From positions 1 through 64,000 of the forward strand of contig JAJFGN010000026.1 in the NCBI GenBank assembly GCA_021776115.1: 64,000 bases of DNA. Direction: 5' to 3'. A model generated the notes under the pieces. That model made no database searches, had not been told where the DNA came from, and saw only the letters and a list, made by a program, of their open reading frames with translations. Positions 44,711 to 53,331 of this stretch are shown piece after piece; the first letter of the stretch is position 1; the number at the start of each line of letters is the position of its first letter. The translations under genes and the position numbers were made by a program. This DNA comes from Kiloniellaceae bacterium (GTDB taxonomy: Bacteria; Pseudomonadota; Alphaproteobacteria; Kiloniellales; J153).

Positions 44711-47488
44711 ATGGATGATCTTTTAAGCGAATTCTTGACAGAAACGAGCGAGGGCCTTGCGGTTCTCGACGTCGAGCTGGTGCAGCTTGAGCAAAATCCG
44801 AACGATCAGGAATTGCTCAGCAACATCTTCCGCTTGATGCATACGATCAAGGGGACTTGCGGTTTCCTTGGCTTGCCGCGTTTGGAATCGGTTGCCCACG
44901 CGGGTGAAAATGTCCTCGGCAAGATTCGCGAGGGCGGCCTGGAAGTATCGCCTCAGGCAGTTTCCCTGATCTTGGAATGCCTCGATCAGATCCGCTCCAT
45001 ACTCCAAGTCCTGGAAGCAACCGAGGCGGAACCGGAAGGCGAAGACTCCGACTTGATCAGCCGTCTCAATGTCTTTGCGGACGGCGAGGGTGCCGACAGC
45101 GGCTCAGGCGAAGTTGCAGATCCATTCGAAACTCTCGACACCGAGGCTGTAGCCTCCGAAGTCGCAGAGCCCGACGCGGAAATCGCTCCGCCAGCGGAAG
45201 CAGTGGCGGAAGAGGGTGCCGCCCCCGAGTCCCCTCAAGCTGAGCCTCCTCAAGCCGAGCCTCCTGCTGCCGAAGCGGCACCCGCACCCGCGCCGACACC
45301 TGAGAAGAAGCCAACCCCGGCCGCAAAACCAGCGCCAAAGGGTGAGGCCAAGGAAGGCGGAGACTCCGCGGTCGCCAATCAATCGATTCGCGTCAACGTC
45401 GAGCTACTCGAAAATCTGATGACGATGGTCTCGGAGTTGGTCCTGACCCGGAATCAGCTGCTGCAGATCTTGCGCGGCCAAAAGGACAGCGAATTCGCGG
45501 TGCCGTTGCAGCGGCTCAATCATGTCGTCTCTGAGCTTCAGGAAGGCGTGATGAAGACCCGAATGCAGCCGATCGGCAATGCCTGGGCCAAGCTGCCGCG
45601 TATTATTCGCGACCTGTCGATCGAATTGGACAAGAAGATCGACCTAGTGATGAAGGGCGCCGAAACCGAGCTCGACCGGCAAGTCCTAGAACTGATCAAG
45701 GATCCGCTAACCCATATGGTTCGGAACTCCGCCGACCATGGTCTGGAGACGACCGCCGGACGGATCGAGGCCGGCAAGCCGGAAATCGGCAAGGTAATCC
45801 TGGACGCCTATCATGAAGGCGGCCACATCATCATCCGGATCGCCGACGACGGGCGCGGCCTGCCGATCGATGTGATCAAGAATAAGGTCATCGCGAACGG
45901 CTTGGCGACCGAAGCCGAGCTTGAGACGATGACGGAGCAGCAAATCCAGAGGTTTATTTTCAAAGCCGGTTTCTCCACTGCGGCGGCTGTCACGTCGGTG
46001 TCCGGGCGCGGTGTCGGCATGGATGTCGTGCGCACAAATATCGAGAAAATCGGCGGCACGATTGAGCTTACGTCCGTCGAAGGCAAAGGCACCACATTCA
46101 TCATCAAGATACCGCTGACGCTGGCGATCGTCTCGGCGCTGATCGTCGAATGCGCGGGAGATCGTTTCGCCATCCCGCAATTGAGTGTGCTCGAGTTGGT
46201 GCGTGCTTCCGCTCATTCGGAAAACACTATCGAACGCATCAACGGAACACCAGTGCTGCGCTTACGCAACCGCTTGCTGCCCTTGGTCAACTTGCAAGAC
46301 CTCATGAAGTTGAGCACACCCAGTGCGCTCGAAGTACCTGAGGCTGTGTCCGATGCCGAAGCCACCACGGATGTTGCGACTGTGAGCGAAGAGCGGCGTG
46401 ACTCTACCGATGGTTTCATTGTCGTTTCTCAGGTCGGCAGCTACACCTTTGGGATCATCGTCGACCGGGTCTTCGACACGGAAGAGATTGTGGTCAAGCC
46501 TGTGGCGCGCATCCTGCGCGACAATCAGATGTTCTCGGGCAACACGATCCTGGGTGACGGCAGCGTGGTCATGATCCTGGATCCGAACGGCATCGCGTCC
46601 GCGACCGGCGAGGTCGAGTTGGCTGAGGAGAACAGCGATGCCGTGAACGATCGCCACGCGGCACGAGGCGAAGAAACTGTGGCCATGTTGGTGTTCCGCA
46701 TCGCTGACAATAGCCCGAAGGCGGTTCCCCTGGCCTTGGTCGCTCGCTTGGAAGAGATCGAGTTGGAAAAGGTCGAAATTTCCAATGGTCAGCACGTCGT
46801 CCAATATCGTGGCCAGCTCATGCCGTTGGTTCTAATGGAAGGGGCCAGTGAACTCAAAACCGAGGGCCGCCAGCCGGTCCTTGTGTTCACGGACCGGGAG
46901 CGCACGATGGGTCTGGTGGTCGACGAAATTGTCGACATTGTCGAGGATCGCCTCAATGTCGAGCTGACATCCAAGGAAGTCGGCTATGTCGGCAGCGCGG
47001 TGATCAACGGTCATGCTACGGACGTCGTCGATGTCGCGCATTATCTGACCTTGGCGTTCAACGACTGGTTCGGCGCCGACGCCAACGATACTTTTGGCGA
47101 GGAAGAGTCCTCACGGCTTCTTCTGGTCGATGACAGCCCCTTCTTCCGGAACTTGCTGCAGCCGCTTCTTTCCGTTGCCGGTTATGAGGTCACTTGTTCG
47201 GCGAGCGCGAGCGAAGCCTTGCAGCGGTGTGAGAATGGGGAAAAATTCGACGTCATCATATCGGATATCGAAATGCCCGGCATGAGTGGGTTTGAGTTTG
47301 CCGAAGCGGTCAAAAACGACCCCAGGTGGTCGAGTGTTCCAATGGTGGCACTATCATCCTTTGCCACGCAAAAGGATCTGGACCGGGGCAGAGCGGTCGG
47401 ATTCATCGACTACGTGGCCAAGAGCGACCGCGAAGCCTTGCTTGGCGCTTTGCATGAGGCATTGGCCGACATTAGAGGTGCGGCATGA
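44711..47488 (+). CDS. cheA: Hybrid chemotaxis kinase CheA with two CheW domains and a receiver
   Basis: ATG 44711 (MDDLLSEFLTETSE) is preferred to ATG 44702 by family alignment and spacing from GAGCGG; it gives 925 residues. Domains in order: HPt with His44 in RLMHTIKGTCGFLG; a Pro/Glu/Ala-rich linker (about 135-220); dimerisation helices; ATPase with HMVRNSADHGLE, DDGRGLPID and GRGVGMDVV; a CheW-like domain; a second CheW-like domain (about 660-790); and a receiver with LLLVDDSPFF and IISDIEMPG. It phosphorylates CheY and CheB in response to receptors. The C-terminal receiver could act as a phosphate sink. First of five che genes. Confidence 0.93.
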   Translation: MDDLLSEFLTETSEGLAVLDVELVQLEQNPNDQELLSNIFRLMHTIKGTCGFLGLPRLESVAHAGENVLGKIREGGLEVSPQAVSLILECLDQIRSILQVLEATEAEPEGEDSDLISRLNVFADGEGADSGSGEVADPFETLDTEAVASEVAEPDAEIAPPAEAVAEEGAAPESPQAEPPQAEPPAAEAAPAPAPTPEKKPTPAAKPAPKGEAKEGGDSAVANQSIRVNVELLENLMTMVSELVLTRNQLLQILRGQKDSEFAVPLQRLNHVVSELQEGVMKTRMQPIGNAWAKLPRIIRDLSIELDKKIDLVMKGAETELDRQVLELIKDPLTHMVRNSADHGLETTAGRIEAGKPEIGKVILDAYHEGGHIIIRIADDGRGLPIDVIKNKVIANGLATEAELETMTEQQIQRFIFKAGFSTAAAVTSVSGRGVGMDVVRTNIEKIGGTIELTSVEGKGTTFIIKIPLTLAIVSALIVECAGDRFAIPQLSVLELVRASAHSENTIERINGTPVLRLRNRLLPLVNLQDLMKLSTPSALEVPEAVSDAEATTDVATVSEERRDSTDGFIVVSQVGSYTFGIIVDRVFDTEEIVVKPVARILRDNQMFSGNTILGDGSVVMILDPNGIASATGEVELAEENSDAVNDRHAARGEETVAMLVFRIADNSPKAVPLALVARLEEIELEKVEISNGQHVVQYRGQLMPLVLMEGASELKTEGRQPVLVFTDRERTMGLVVDEIVDIVEDRLNVELTSKEVGYVGSAVINGHATDVVDVAHYLTLAFNDWFGADANDTFGEEESSRLLLVDDSPFFRNLLQPLLSVAGYEVTCSASASEALQRCENGEKFDVIISDIEMPGMSGFEFAEAVKNDPRWSSVPMVALSSFATQKDLDRGRAVGFIDYVAKSDREALLGALHEALADIRGAA

Positions 47489-47982
47489 CGGGTACCACAC
47501 AAGATACGGCAGCGCCGGCACACCCTTTGATTTCCGACACGACCCAGGAGTTCGTGACCTTCAAGATCGCGGGTCAGTTCTTCGGGATTCCCGTGTTGAA
47601 AGTACAAGATGTGCTCAGCTCGTATCGGATCACGCGGATCCCGTTGGCTCCGCCCGAGATAATGGGCTCCTTGAACCTTCGCGGCCGGGTTGTGACGGCG
47701 ATCGATATGCGGGCACGCTTAGGGCTGCCGGTGCGTTCCGACGATGGCGACAGTATGAGCATTGTGGCCGAACATGAGGGTGAGCTTTACAGTCTTGTCG
47801 TCGATACCGTGGGTGAGGTTCTGGCGCTCTCTACAGATACCTTCGATAGAAACCCGCCGACGTTGGAGCCGAAGTTTCGAGCTGTATCCGACGGTATCTA
47901 TCGTTTGGACGAGCAGCTCTTGGTTGTTCTCGATGTAAACCGGTTACTCGACTATGGGCACGCAGTGGCGGCCGCGAACTAG
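47485..47982 (+). CDS. cheW: Chemotaxis coupling protein CheW
   Basis: The protein has 165 residues. Its start overlaps the cheA stop as ATGA. The fold shows EFVTFKIAGQFFGIPVLKVQDVL, the conserved Arg in GSLNLRGRVVTAIDMRARLGLP, and LVVDTVGEVLALS. It links methyl-accepting receptors to CheA. A short N-terminal extension of about 18 residues precedes the domain. No receptor gene lies in the window. Confidence 0.93.
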   Translation: MTGTTQDTAAPAHPLISDTTQEFVTFKIAGQFFGIPVLKVQDVLSSYRITRIPLAPPEIMGSLNLRGRVVTAIDMRARLGLPVRSDDGDSMSIVAEHEGELYSLVVDTVGEVLALSTDTFDRNPPTLEPKFRAVSDGIYRLDEQLLVVLDVNRLLDYGHAVAAAN

Positions 47983-48001
47983 CGTAACGGAGTGCGCGAA
48001 T

Positions 48002-48367
48002 ATGAAGACTTGCCTGGTTGTTGATGACTCTAAAGTTGTCCGCATGGTCGCCCGAAAGATCCTCGAGAGCTTGGATTTTGAGATCGACGAGGCCGAAGAC
48101 GGACAGAAGGCTCTGGAAGCCTGCCAGCGCCAGATGCCAAACGCGGTTCTGCTCGACTGGAACATGCCGATAAAGAGTGGCCTCGAGTTTCTACAAGACC
48201 TGAGGGCCATGGAAGGTGTGACCCAGCCGATCGTCGTCTTCTGTACGACCGAAAACGATATGACGCATATCCAGGAAGCCATGCAGGCCGGCGCCAACGA
48301 ATACATCATGAAGCCTTTTGACAGCGAGATTATCGAGTCGAAGTTTTCACAGGTTGGTTTGCTCTAA
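48002..48367 (+). CDS. cheY: Chemotaxis response regulator CheY
   Basis: The protein has 121 residues from ATG 48002 (MKTCLVVDDSKVVRMVA). It is a single receiver domain with the acidic pair DD at 9-10, phospho-Asp in VLLDWNMPIKSG, Thr in VVFCTTEND and Lys in YIMKPFD. When phosphorylated by CheA it should bind the flagellar switch (FliM/FliN) and change rotation. It has no output domain and sits between cheW and cheB. Confidence 0.92.
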   Translation: MKTCLVVDDSKVVRMVARKILESLDFEIDEAEDGQKALEACQRQMPNAVLLDWNMPIKSGLEFLQDLRAMEGVTQPIVVFCTTENDMTHIQEAMQAGANEYIMKPFDSEIIESKFSQVGLL

Positions 48368-48408
48368 GGCGCCAAGAAAGCCGTACTAAACAGGTAGGGT
48401 CTGAAATA

Positions 48409-49533
48409 ATGCCGTCAGGCGATCCTTATAGAGTCATGGTTGTAGACGATTCCGCCGTCATTCGGGGTCTCTTGGCTCGCAACCTCGAGTCCGATCCGGC
48501 AATTAAGGTCGTGGCGTCCGCGTCCAACGGTCAAATCGCGTTGAAGTCGTTGGCGACGCACGAGATCGAAATTGTGGTCTTGGATATCGAGATGCCGGTC
48601 ATGGATGGTATGACCGCCCTGCCGCTGCTCCTAAAGGCGAAGCCGGGCGTTCAAGTCATCATGGCGTCCACCTTGACGCTTCACAATGCCGATATCAGCT
48701 TGCAGGCCATGGCCAACGGCGCGGCCGATTATGTAACCAAGCCCAGCTCGACCAGCGAAATTCATTCCACCGATACCTTCAGGCGCGAGTTGATCGGGAA
48801 GATCAAGGCGGTGGCTCAGGCCGGGCGTTCCGGCGCCCGGACACGGAGCGCTCCCGCCGCAGGGGCCCGGCCGGTCATGCGCTCCGGCGCCATCGAAAAC
48901 AAATCCACGGTGTCGCCAGGCCCGGTCGTGTTGCGTCCCGCGCCCCAGGTGCGGCCCGAGGTGATCGCGATCGGTAGCTCAACCGGCGGTCCGCCCGCGT
49001 TGTTCGCGCTGCTGAAAGACCTGTGCAGCGATGTCTCGCTTCCGATTCTCATCACGCAGCATATGCCGGCGACCTTCACTGCCCTTTTGGCTGAGCACAT
49101 CACGCGCTCCTGCGGCAAGCCCGCGGTCGAGGCCAAGGATGGCGATCAAGTCATGACGGGTCGGATTTATGTCGCGCCGGGCGACTTTCACATGACCGTG
49201 GTGCGTGGCGAAAAACACAACGTGATCCGAATTATCGACAGCGCGCCAGAAAATTATTGCCGGCCGGCGGTCGACCCAATGTTGCGCAGCATGGCTCCGA
49301 TTTACGGCTCGCGCCTACTGGTGATCATGCTGACCGGCATGGGCCATGACGGGCGCGATGGATCGAAGGCGGTGACGGCGGCAGGCGGCTCCGTTGTTGC
49401 ACAGGACGAAGCCACCAGTGTGGTCTGGGGCATGCCGGGTGCCGTCGCAACGGCTGGTTTATGCTCGGCCGTGCTGCCGCTCGTGGATATCGCGCCGTAT
49501 GTGCGCAAGTTTGCACTGAGGACCGCGGCATGA
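48409..49533 (+). CDS. cheB: Chemotaxis methylesterase CheB
   Basis: The protein has 374 residues. The N-terminal receiver has MVVDDSAVIRGLL and VLDIEMPVMDG. An Ala/Arg/Pro-rich linker (about 130-175) joins it to the methylesterase domain with the catalytic triad in GSSTGGPPAL (Ser), TQHMPATFT (His) and LTGMGHDGRDG (Asp). It removes methyl groups from receptors for adaptation. The stop overlaps the cheR start. Confidence 0.93.
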   Translation: MPSGDPYRVMVVDDSAVIRGLLARNLESDPAIKVVASASNGQIALKSLATHEIEIVVLDIEMPVMDGMTALPLLLKAKPGVQVIMASTLTLHNADISLQAMANGAADYVTKPSSTSEIHSTDTFRRELIGKIKAVAQAGRSGARTRSAPAAGARPVMRSGAIENKSTVSPGPVVLRPAPQVRPEVIAIGSSTGGPPALFALLKDLCSDVSLPILITQHMPATFTALLAEHITRSCGKPAVEAKDGDQVMTGRIYVAPGDFHMTVVRGEKHNVIRIIDSAPENYCRPAVDPMLRSMAPIYGSRLLVIMLTGMGHDGRDGSKAVTAAGGSVVAQDEATSVVWGMPGAVATAGLCSAVLPLVDIAPYVRKFALRTAA

Positions 49534-50375
49534 ATGTAAGTGATTTCGAATTTATCGCCGATCTTCTCAAGAATCGCAGCGGTTTAGCGCTGACGAAAGA
49601 GAAGGCGTACTTGATGGAGAGCCGCCTGAATCCGGTCGCCCGCAAGTGGAATTTTGCTGGCTTCGACGAGTTGGTTCAGGCTGTCCGCGCCGGCAATAAA
49701 GAGGACCTACTGGTCGACGTTACGGAAGCCATGACGACCAACGAGTCGTTCTTCTTCCGGGACCAAAAACCCTTCGATCAGTTCAGGGATCTCGTTCTGC
49801 CGCACATGTTGCAGCATCGCGCGGGCGCCAAGACCTTCCGGATTTGGAGCGCGGCCTGTTCGTCCGGACAGGAGCCCTACACCTTGGCCATGCTCCTGCA
49901 AGAAAACGCGGCCAAGTTGGCTGGATGGCGTGTCGAGATTATCGCGACCGACCTGTCGAAGGAGATACTCGATAAGGCCGAAGCGGGACTGTACTCTCAG
50001 TTTGAGGTGCAGCGCGGCCTGCCCATTACCCTCTTAGTGAAGTATTTCAAGCAAGTCGGCGAACGTTGGCAGATCAGCGACGATATTCGTAAGATGGTCA
50101 GTTTCAAGCAATTCAATCTCTTGGGCAGCCCCGCTGCGCTCGGGAAATTCGATGTCGTATTCTGCCGCAATGTGCTGATCTACTTCGATCCGCCGACCAA
50201 GGCGAAAGTGCTTGCCGGTATGGCTGACCTGATGCCGCAAGATGGCTTCCTCTATCTTGGTGGGGCCGAGACGGTTCTGGGAACGTCGGACCGCTTTCAG
50301 CTCATGCCGGGTCAGCGCGGTGTCTATAACCTGGTGCCCCCGGTGGCTGCAGCCGCAGCCAAAGCAGCGGGGTAA
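49530..50375 (+). CDS. cheR: Chemotaxis methyltransferase CheR
   Basis: The protein has 281 residues from ATG 49530, overlapping cheB as ATGA; an upstream open stretch is read-through from cheB. The motifs TNESFFFRDQKPFDQF, RIWSAACSSGQEPYTLAM (SAM binding) and FDVVFCRNVLIYF are typical. It methylates receptor Glu residues with SAM, opposing CheB. The C-terminal Ala/Lys tail is short and lacks the TPR domain of some CheR proteins. Last gene of the che operon. Confidence 0.93.
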   Translation: MNVSDFEFIADLLKNRSGLALTKEKAYLMESRLNPVARKWNFAGFDELVQAVRAGNKEDLLVDVTEAMTTNESFFFRDQKPFDQFRDLVLPHMLQHRAGAKTFRIWSAACSSGQEPYTLAMLLQENAAKLAGWRVEIIATDLSKEILDKAEAGLYSQFEVQRGLPITLLVKYFKQVGERWQISDDIRKMVSFKQFNLLGSPAALGKFDVVFCRNVLIYFDPPTKAKVLAGMADLMPQDGFLYLGGAETVLGTSDRFQLMPGQRGVYNLVPPVAAAAAKAAG

Positions 50376-50442
50376 GATCAGCCACACTTTCGTGCCCAGC
50401 ACCAAATCTCCCCGGTACCTATCCGTTTTACCGCCTAGAGTC

Positions 50443-50495
50443 TGTCCGCTCGTGGTGCGCGCACCGTGGTTCGGCGCGCGCCCAACTAGCGGACA
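50443..50495. repeat. Nested inverted repeats between cheR and ctrA
   Basis: TGTCCGCT at 50443-50450 and AGCGGACA at 50488-50495 are perfect 8-base arms. Between them lies the 12-base palindrome GGTGCGCGCACC at 50454-50465. As RNA this would fold as a branched hairpin. It could be a processing or termination signal, or a protein-binding site. It is separate from the terminator that follows. Confidence 0.55.
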
Positions 50496-50513
50496 ACGCA
50501 ACAACACAAGCAA

Positions 50514-50540
50514 AAGGCACGCCCGTTAAAGGCGCGCCTT
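50514..50540. terminator. Bidirectional terminator between cheR and ctrA
   Basis: The stem AAGGC-A-CGCC (50514-50523) pairs with GGCG-C-GCCTT (50531-50540) with one internal mismatch and a seven-base loop. Read on the minus strand it ends in GCCTTTTG, a short U-run suited to ending ctrA; read on the plus strand it is followed by ATT. Placement between converging cheR and ctrA fits a shared terminator. Confidence 0.7.
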
Positions 50541-50613
50541 ATTCGACTACATTTGCGTCAATCTAATGTACGGGCCGGCGCCCGCTCAGATGCCTGGCGT
50601 AGCCACGAACAGG

Positions 50614-51342
50614 TTAACCTGCGGCTGCCTGCTGAGGGGCCTGAGCTTTACCGCTGTCCTGAGCCGGCACAGGGTCACGTAGCACATAACCGCGGCCCCA
50701 GACTGTCTCGATATAATTGTCGCCGCCAGTGGCCGCCGTCAGTTTCTTGCGCAGCTTGCAGACGAAGACATCGATGATCTTAAGCTCAGGCTCGTCCATG
50801 CCTCCGTAGAGGTGGTTGAGAAACATTTCCTTGGTCAGCGTCGTGCCCTTGCGCAGCGACAACAACTCCAGGATCCCGTATTCCTTGCCAGTCAGATGCA
50901 GCGGATGGCCGCCCACCTCGACCGTCCTGGTGTCCAGGTTTACCGTCAGCTTCGCGGTCTTGATGATCGAATCCGAATGACCCTTGGAGCGCCGGACGAT
51001 TGCCTGGATACGGGCGATCAATTCGCGCTTGTCGAAGGGTTTCGTGAGATAGTCGTCGGCGCCAACGCCCAGGCCCTTTATCTTGTCGTCCAGACCGTTC
51101 AGTCCGGAAAGAATTAAGATGGGTGTTTTGACCCGCGCGGCGCGGAGGCGGCGTAGCACCTCGTAGCCGTCCATGTCGGGAAGCATCAGGTCGAGCACGA
51201 TGATGTCGTAATCGTATAGCTTTCCGATTTCGAGACCGTCCTCGCCCATGTCCGTGGTGTCACAGACATAACTCTCGGACCGCAGCATCATTTCAATGCT
51301 TTGGGCCGTTGCGGGATCGTCCTCGACTAGCAGCACTCTCAT
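50614..51342 (-). CDS. ctrA: Cell-cycle response regulator CtrA
   Basis: The protein has 242 residues, OmpR-type. The receiver starts [23 protein letters not shown], with phospho-Asp51 in [17 protein letters not shown] and Lys in [13 protein letters not shown]. The winged-helix domain has the strongly conserved [37 protein letters not shown] of CtrA. The C-terminal tail ends QQAAAG, close to the Ala-Ala ending that marks Caulobacter CtrA for ClpXP. It binds TTAA-N7-TTAA sites and, in non-Caulobacter alphaproteobacteria, mainly controls motility and chemotaxis. Confidence 0.94.
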   Translation of the reverse strand: MRVLLVEDDPATAQSIEMMLRSESYVCDTTDMGEDGLEIGKLYDYDIIVLDLMLPDMDGYEVLRRLRAARVKTPILILSGLNGLDDKIKGLGVGADDYLTKPFDKRELIARIQAIVRRSKGHSDSIIKTAKLTVNLDTRTVEVGGHPLHLTGKEYGILELLSLRKGTTLTKEMFLNHLYGGMDEPELKIIDVFVCKLRKKLTAATGGDNYIETVWGRGYVLRDPVPAQDSGKAQAPQQAAAG

Positions 51343-51406
51343 GAATCTAATCCTGATGTCTTCGTGAAGGGGTAGTATTGACGTTAACCATTTTGCGGAC
51401 CTTTTA

Positions 51407-51421
51407 TTAAGAAACCCTTAG
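51407..51421. promoter_or_regulatory. CtrA-box-like site between ctrA and fliI
   Basis: TTAAGAAACCCTTAG matches the CtrA full site TTAA-N7-TTAA in seven of eight fixed bases. A further TTAA half-site lies at 51384-51387. The site lies 65 bases from the ctrA start and 109 bases before the fliI start, suitable for autoregulation of ctrA and control of fliI-fliJ. Confidence 0.55.
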
Positions 51422-51529
51422 CGCCGCAAGCATGATTTCATATTGTTTTACGCATCTTTAAAGCGGGCCGCGCATACTTAACCGAATTTGCGGCGGCCGG
51501 GCTTCCGGCCAGCTCTTGGGAGGGTCTGG

Positions 51530-52888
51530 GTGGCGATAGCAGTTGAGTCGTTGGTCGAGGGGATCGATCAGATTCCAGATTTCCGGCTATATGGCCGTGT
51601 GGCCGGGGTCATGGGCATGATGATCGAGCTTGCCGGCCTCAACCGTGAGTTGACGATTGGGCAGCGTTGCAACGTTATGGCCCGTGGGCGCGCCGCAATT
51701 CCCTGCGAAGTCGTCGGGTTCCGCCAGGGGCGGGCCTTACTCCTGCCTTTCGGCTCGGTGGAGGGCATTGGCCTTGGCTGCAAGGCGGAACTCCTGAAAT
51801 CGGACCCGGTTGTCTGGCCATGCGAGGCCTGGCTTGGACGGGTCCTCAACGCCCTGGGCGAGCCCATAGACGGCAAGGGTCCTTTGCCATCAGGCAACAT
51901 GCCCTGCCATTTGCGCCGTGCGCCGCCGCCGGCACACAGCCGACAGAGGGTTGGTGCCAAGATCGACCTGGGTGTCAGGACCATCAACGCCTTCACGACC
52001 TGTTGCCGGGGGCAGCGCATGGGAATATTTTCCGGTTCTGGAGTCGGAAAATCGGTTCTTCTCTCCATGCTCGCACGGTATACGGCCTCGGACGTCAATG
52101 TGATCGGGCTCATTGGCGAACGCGGGCGTGAAGTCCAGGAATGGCTGGAGGACGATCTGGGGGCCGAAGGCCTGGCGCGCTCCGTCGTGATCGTTGCCAC
52201 CTCCGACGAAGCGCCCCTGATCCGGCGCCAGGCGGCTTACTTGACCCTCAGCGTAGCGGAGTACTTCCGCGATCAGAACTGCGACGTCCTATGCCTGATC
52301 GATTCCATCACCCGCTTTGCCATGGCCATGCGCGAGATCGGCCTTTCGGCGGGTGAGCCGCCAACCAGCAAGGGGTATACACCCAGCGTTTTTGCCCAGT
52401 TACCGGCACTTCTTGAGAGAGCAGGTCCGGGCGTTACCGGTGGCTCGATCACAGGCTTGTTTACGGTGCTGGTGGAGGGTGACGACCACAACGAGCCGAT
52501 CGCAGACGCCGTGCGCGGCATCCTCGACGGCCAGATCGTGCTGGACCGCAAGATCGCACAGCGCAACCGATATCCGGCCATCGATGTGCTGCGCAGTGTT
52601 TCTCGAACCATGCCAAACTGTAACAGTACCGCCGAGAACGAGTTGGTAGATCGGGCGCGGGCTCTGCTATCCACTTTCGAGGACATGGGCGATCTCATCC
52701 GGATCGGCGCCTATAAGAAGGGCAGCGATCCGATGATCGACGAGGCCATACGCTATCAACCGGATTTGGAGGCTTTTCTAAGCCAAGGCAAAGGCGAGCG
52801 CTCGGACCTCGAGTCCGGTTATGCCACCATCGCCAACATCCTTGGACTGACCTGGCCGCCCGCCGATGCTCAGGTTGCGGCGGAATAA
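51530..52888 (+). CDS. fliI: Flagellar export ATPase FliI
   Basis: The protein has 452 residues from GTG 51530, with GGGAGGG just before; the open frame to 51488 has no such site. It has the Walker A GIFSGSGVGKSVLLSMLAR and Walker B DVLCLIDSITRFAMA motifs, GERGREVQEWLEDDL, and GYTPSVFAQLPALLERAG, all as in F1-beta-like FliI. It energises export of flagellar axial proteins at the base of the basal body. It is divergent from ctrA and forms a two-gene operon with fliJ. Confidence 0.94.
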   Translation: MAIAVESLVEGIDQIPDFRLYGRVAGVMGMMIELAGLNRELTIGQRCNVMARGRAAIPCEVVGFRQGRALLLPFGSVEGIGLGCKAELLKSDPVVWPCEAWLGRVLNALGEPIDGKGPLPSGNMPCHLRRAPPPAHSRQRVGAKIDLGVRTINAFTTCCRGQRMGIFSGSGVGKSVLLSMLARYTASDVNVIGLIGERGREVQEWLEDDLGAEGLARSVVIVATSDEAPLIRRQAAYLTLSVAEYFRDQNCDVLCLIDSITRFAMAMREIGLSAGEPPTSKGYTPSVFAQLPALLERAGPGVTGGSITGLFTVLVEGDDHNEPIADAVRGILDGQIVLDRKIAQRNRYPAIDVLRSVSRTMPNCNSTAENELVDRARALLSTFEDMGDLIRIGAYKKGSDPMIDEAIRYQPDLEAFLSQGKGERSDLESGYATIANILGLTWPPADAQVAAE

Positions 52889-52894
52889 TTTGGC

Positions 52895-53323
52895 ATGACG
52901 GCTTTCAAGAGCCTGACCCGGGTACATTCTTGGGCCTTGAACGAGAAACGCCAAAAGCTGGCGGGCATTGAAGATCTCGTCAATAAAATGAAGAAAGACC
53001 TTCAAGGTCTTGAAAAAGAGTTAGAGACAGAAAATCAGGCCGCCAACACCTCCATCGAGGGGACGGTCGCATTTCCCGCGTTCGTCGCGGCAGCGCTGGA
53101 GCGTCGGCGGCGCTTGCGCCACACGATTAACGAACTCGAGGAGTCGGTTCAGGTCGCGCGGGAAGAAGTTCATGCGGCCTTTGAAGAGATGAAGAAGTAC
53201 GAGCACGCCGGCGATCTAGAGGAACGGCAAAAACAGGATGAACACGCTCGGCGGGAGCGAGTAAGCTTGGACGACCTGGGCACCACCATCTATCGGCGCG
53301 GTCAAGCCTCCGGCGATGAATAG
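52895..53323 (+). CDS. fliJ: Flagellar export chaperone FliJ
   Basis: The protein has 142 residues, six bases after fliI. It is almost entirely charged alpha-helix of coiled-coil type (KLAGIEDLVNKMKKDLQGLEKELE; ERRRRLRHTINELEESVQVAREEV), as FliJ is. It works with FliI at the export gate and as a general chaperone. Sequence conservation in this family is low, so the call relies on shape, length and position. It converges with fliK, with eight bases between stops. Confidence 0.85.
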   Translation: MTAFKSLTRVHSWALNEKRQKLAGIEDLVNKMKKDLQGLEKELETENQAANTSIEGTVAFPAFVAAALERRRRLRHTINELEESVQVAREEVHAAFEEMKKYEHAGDLEERQKQDEHARRERVSLDDLGTTIYRRGQASGDE

Positions 53324-53331
53324 GCTCACAT

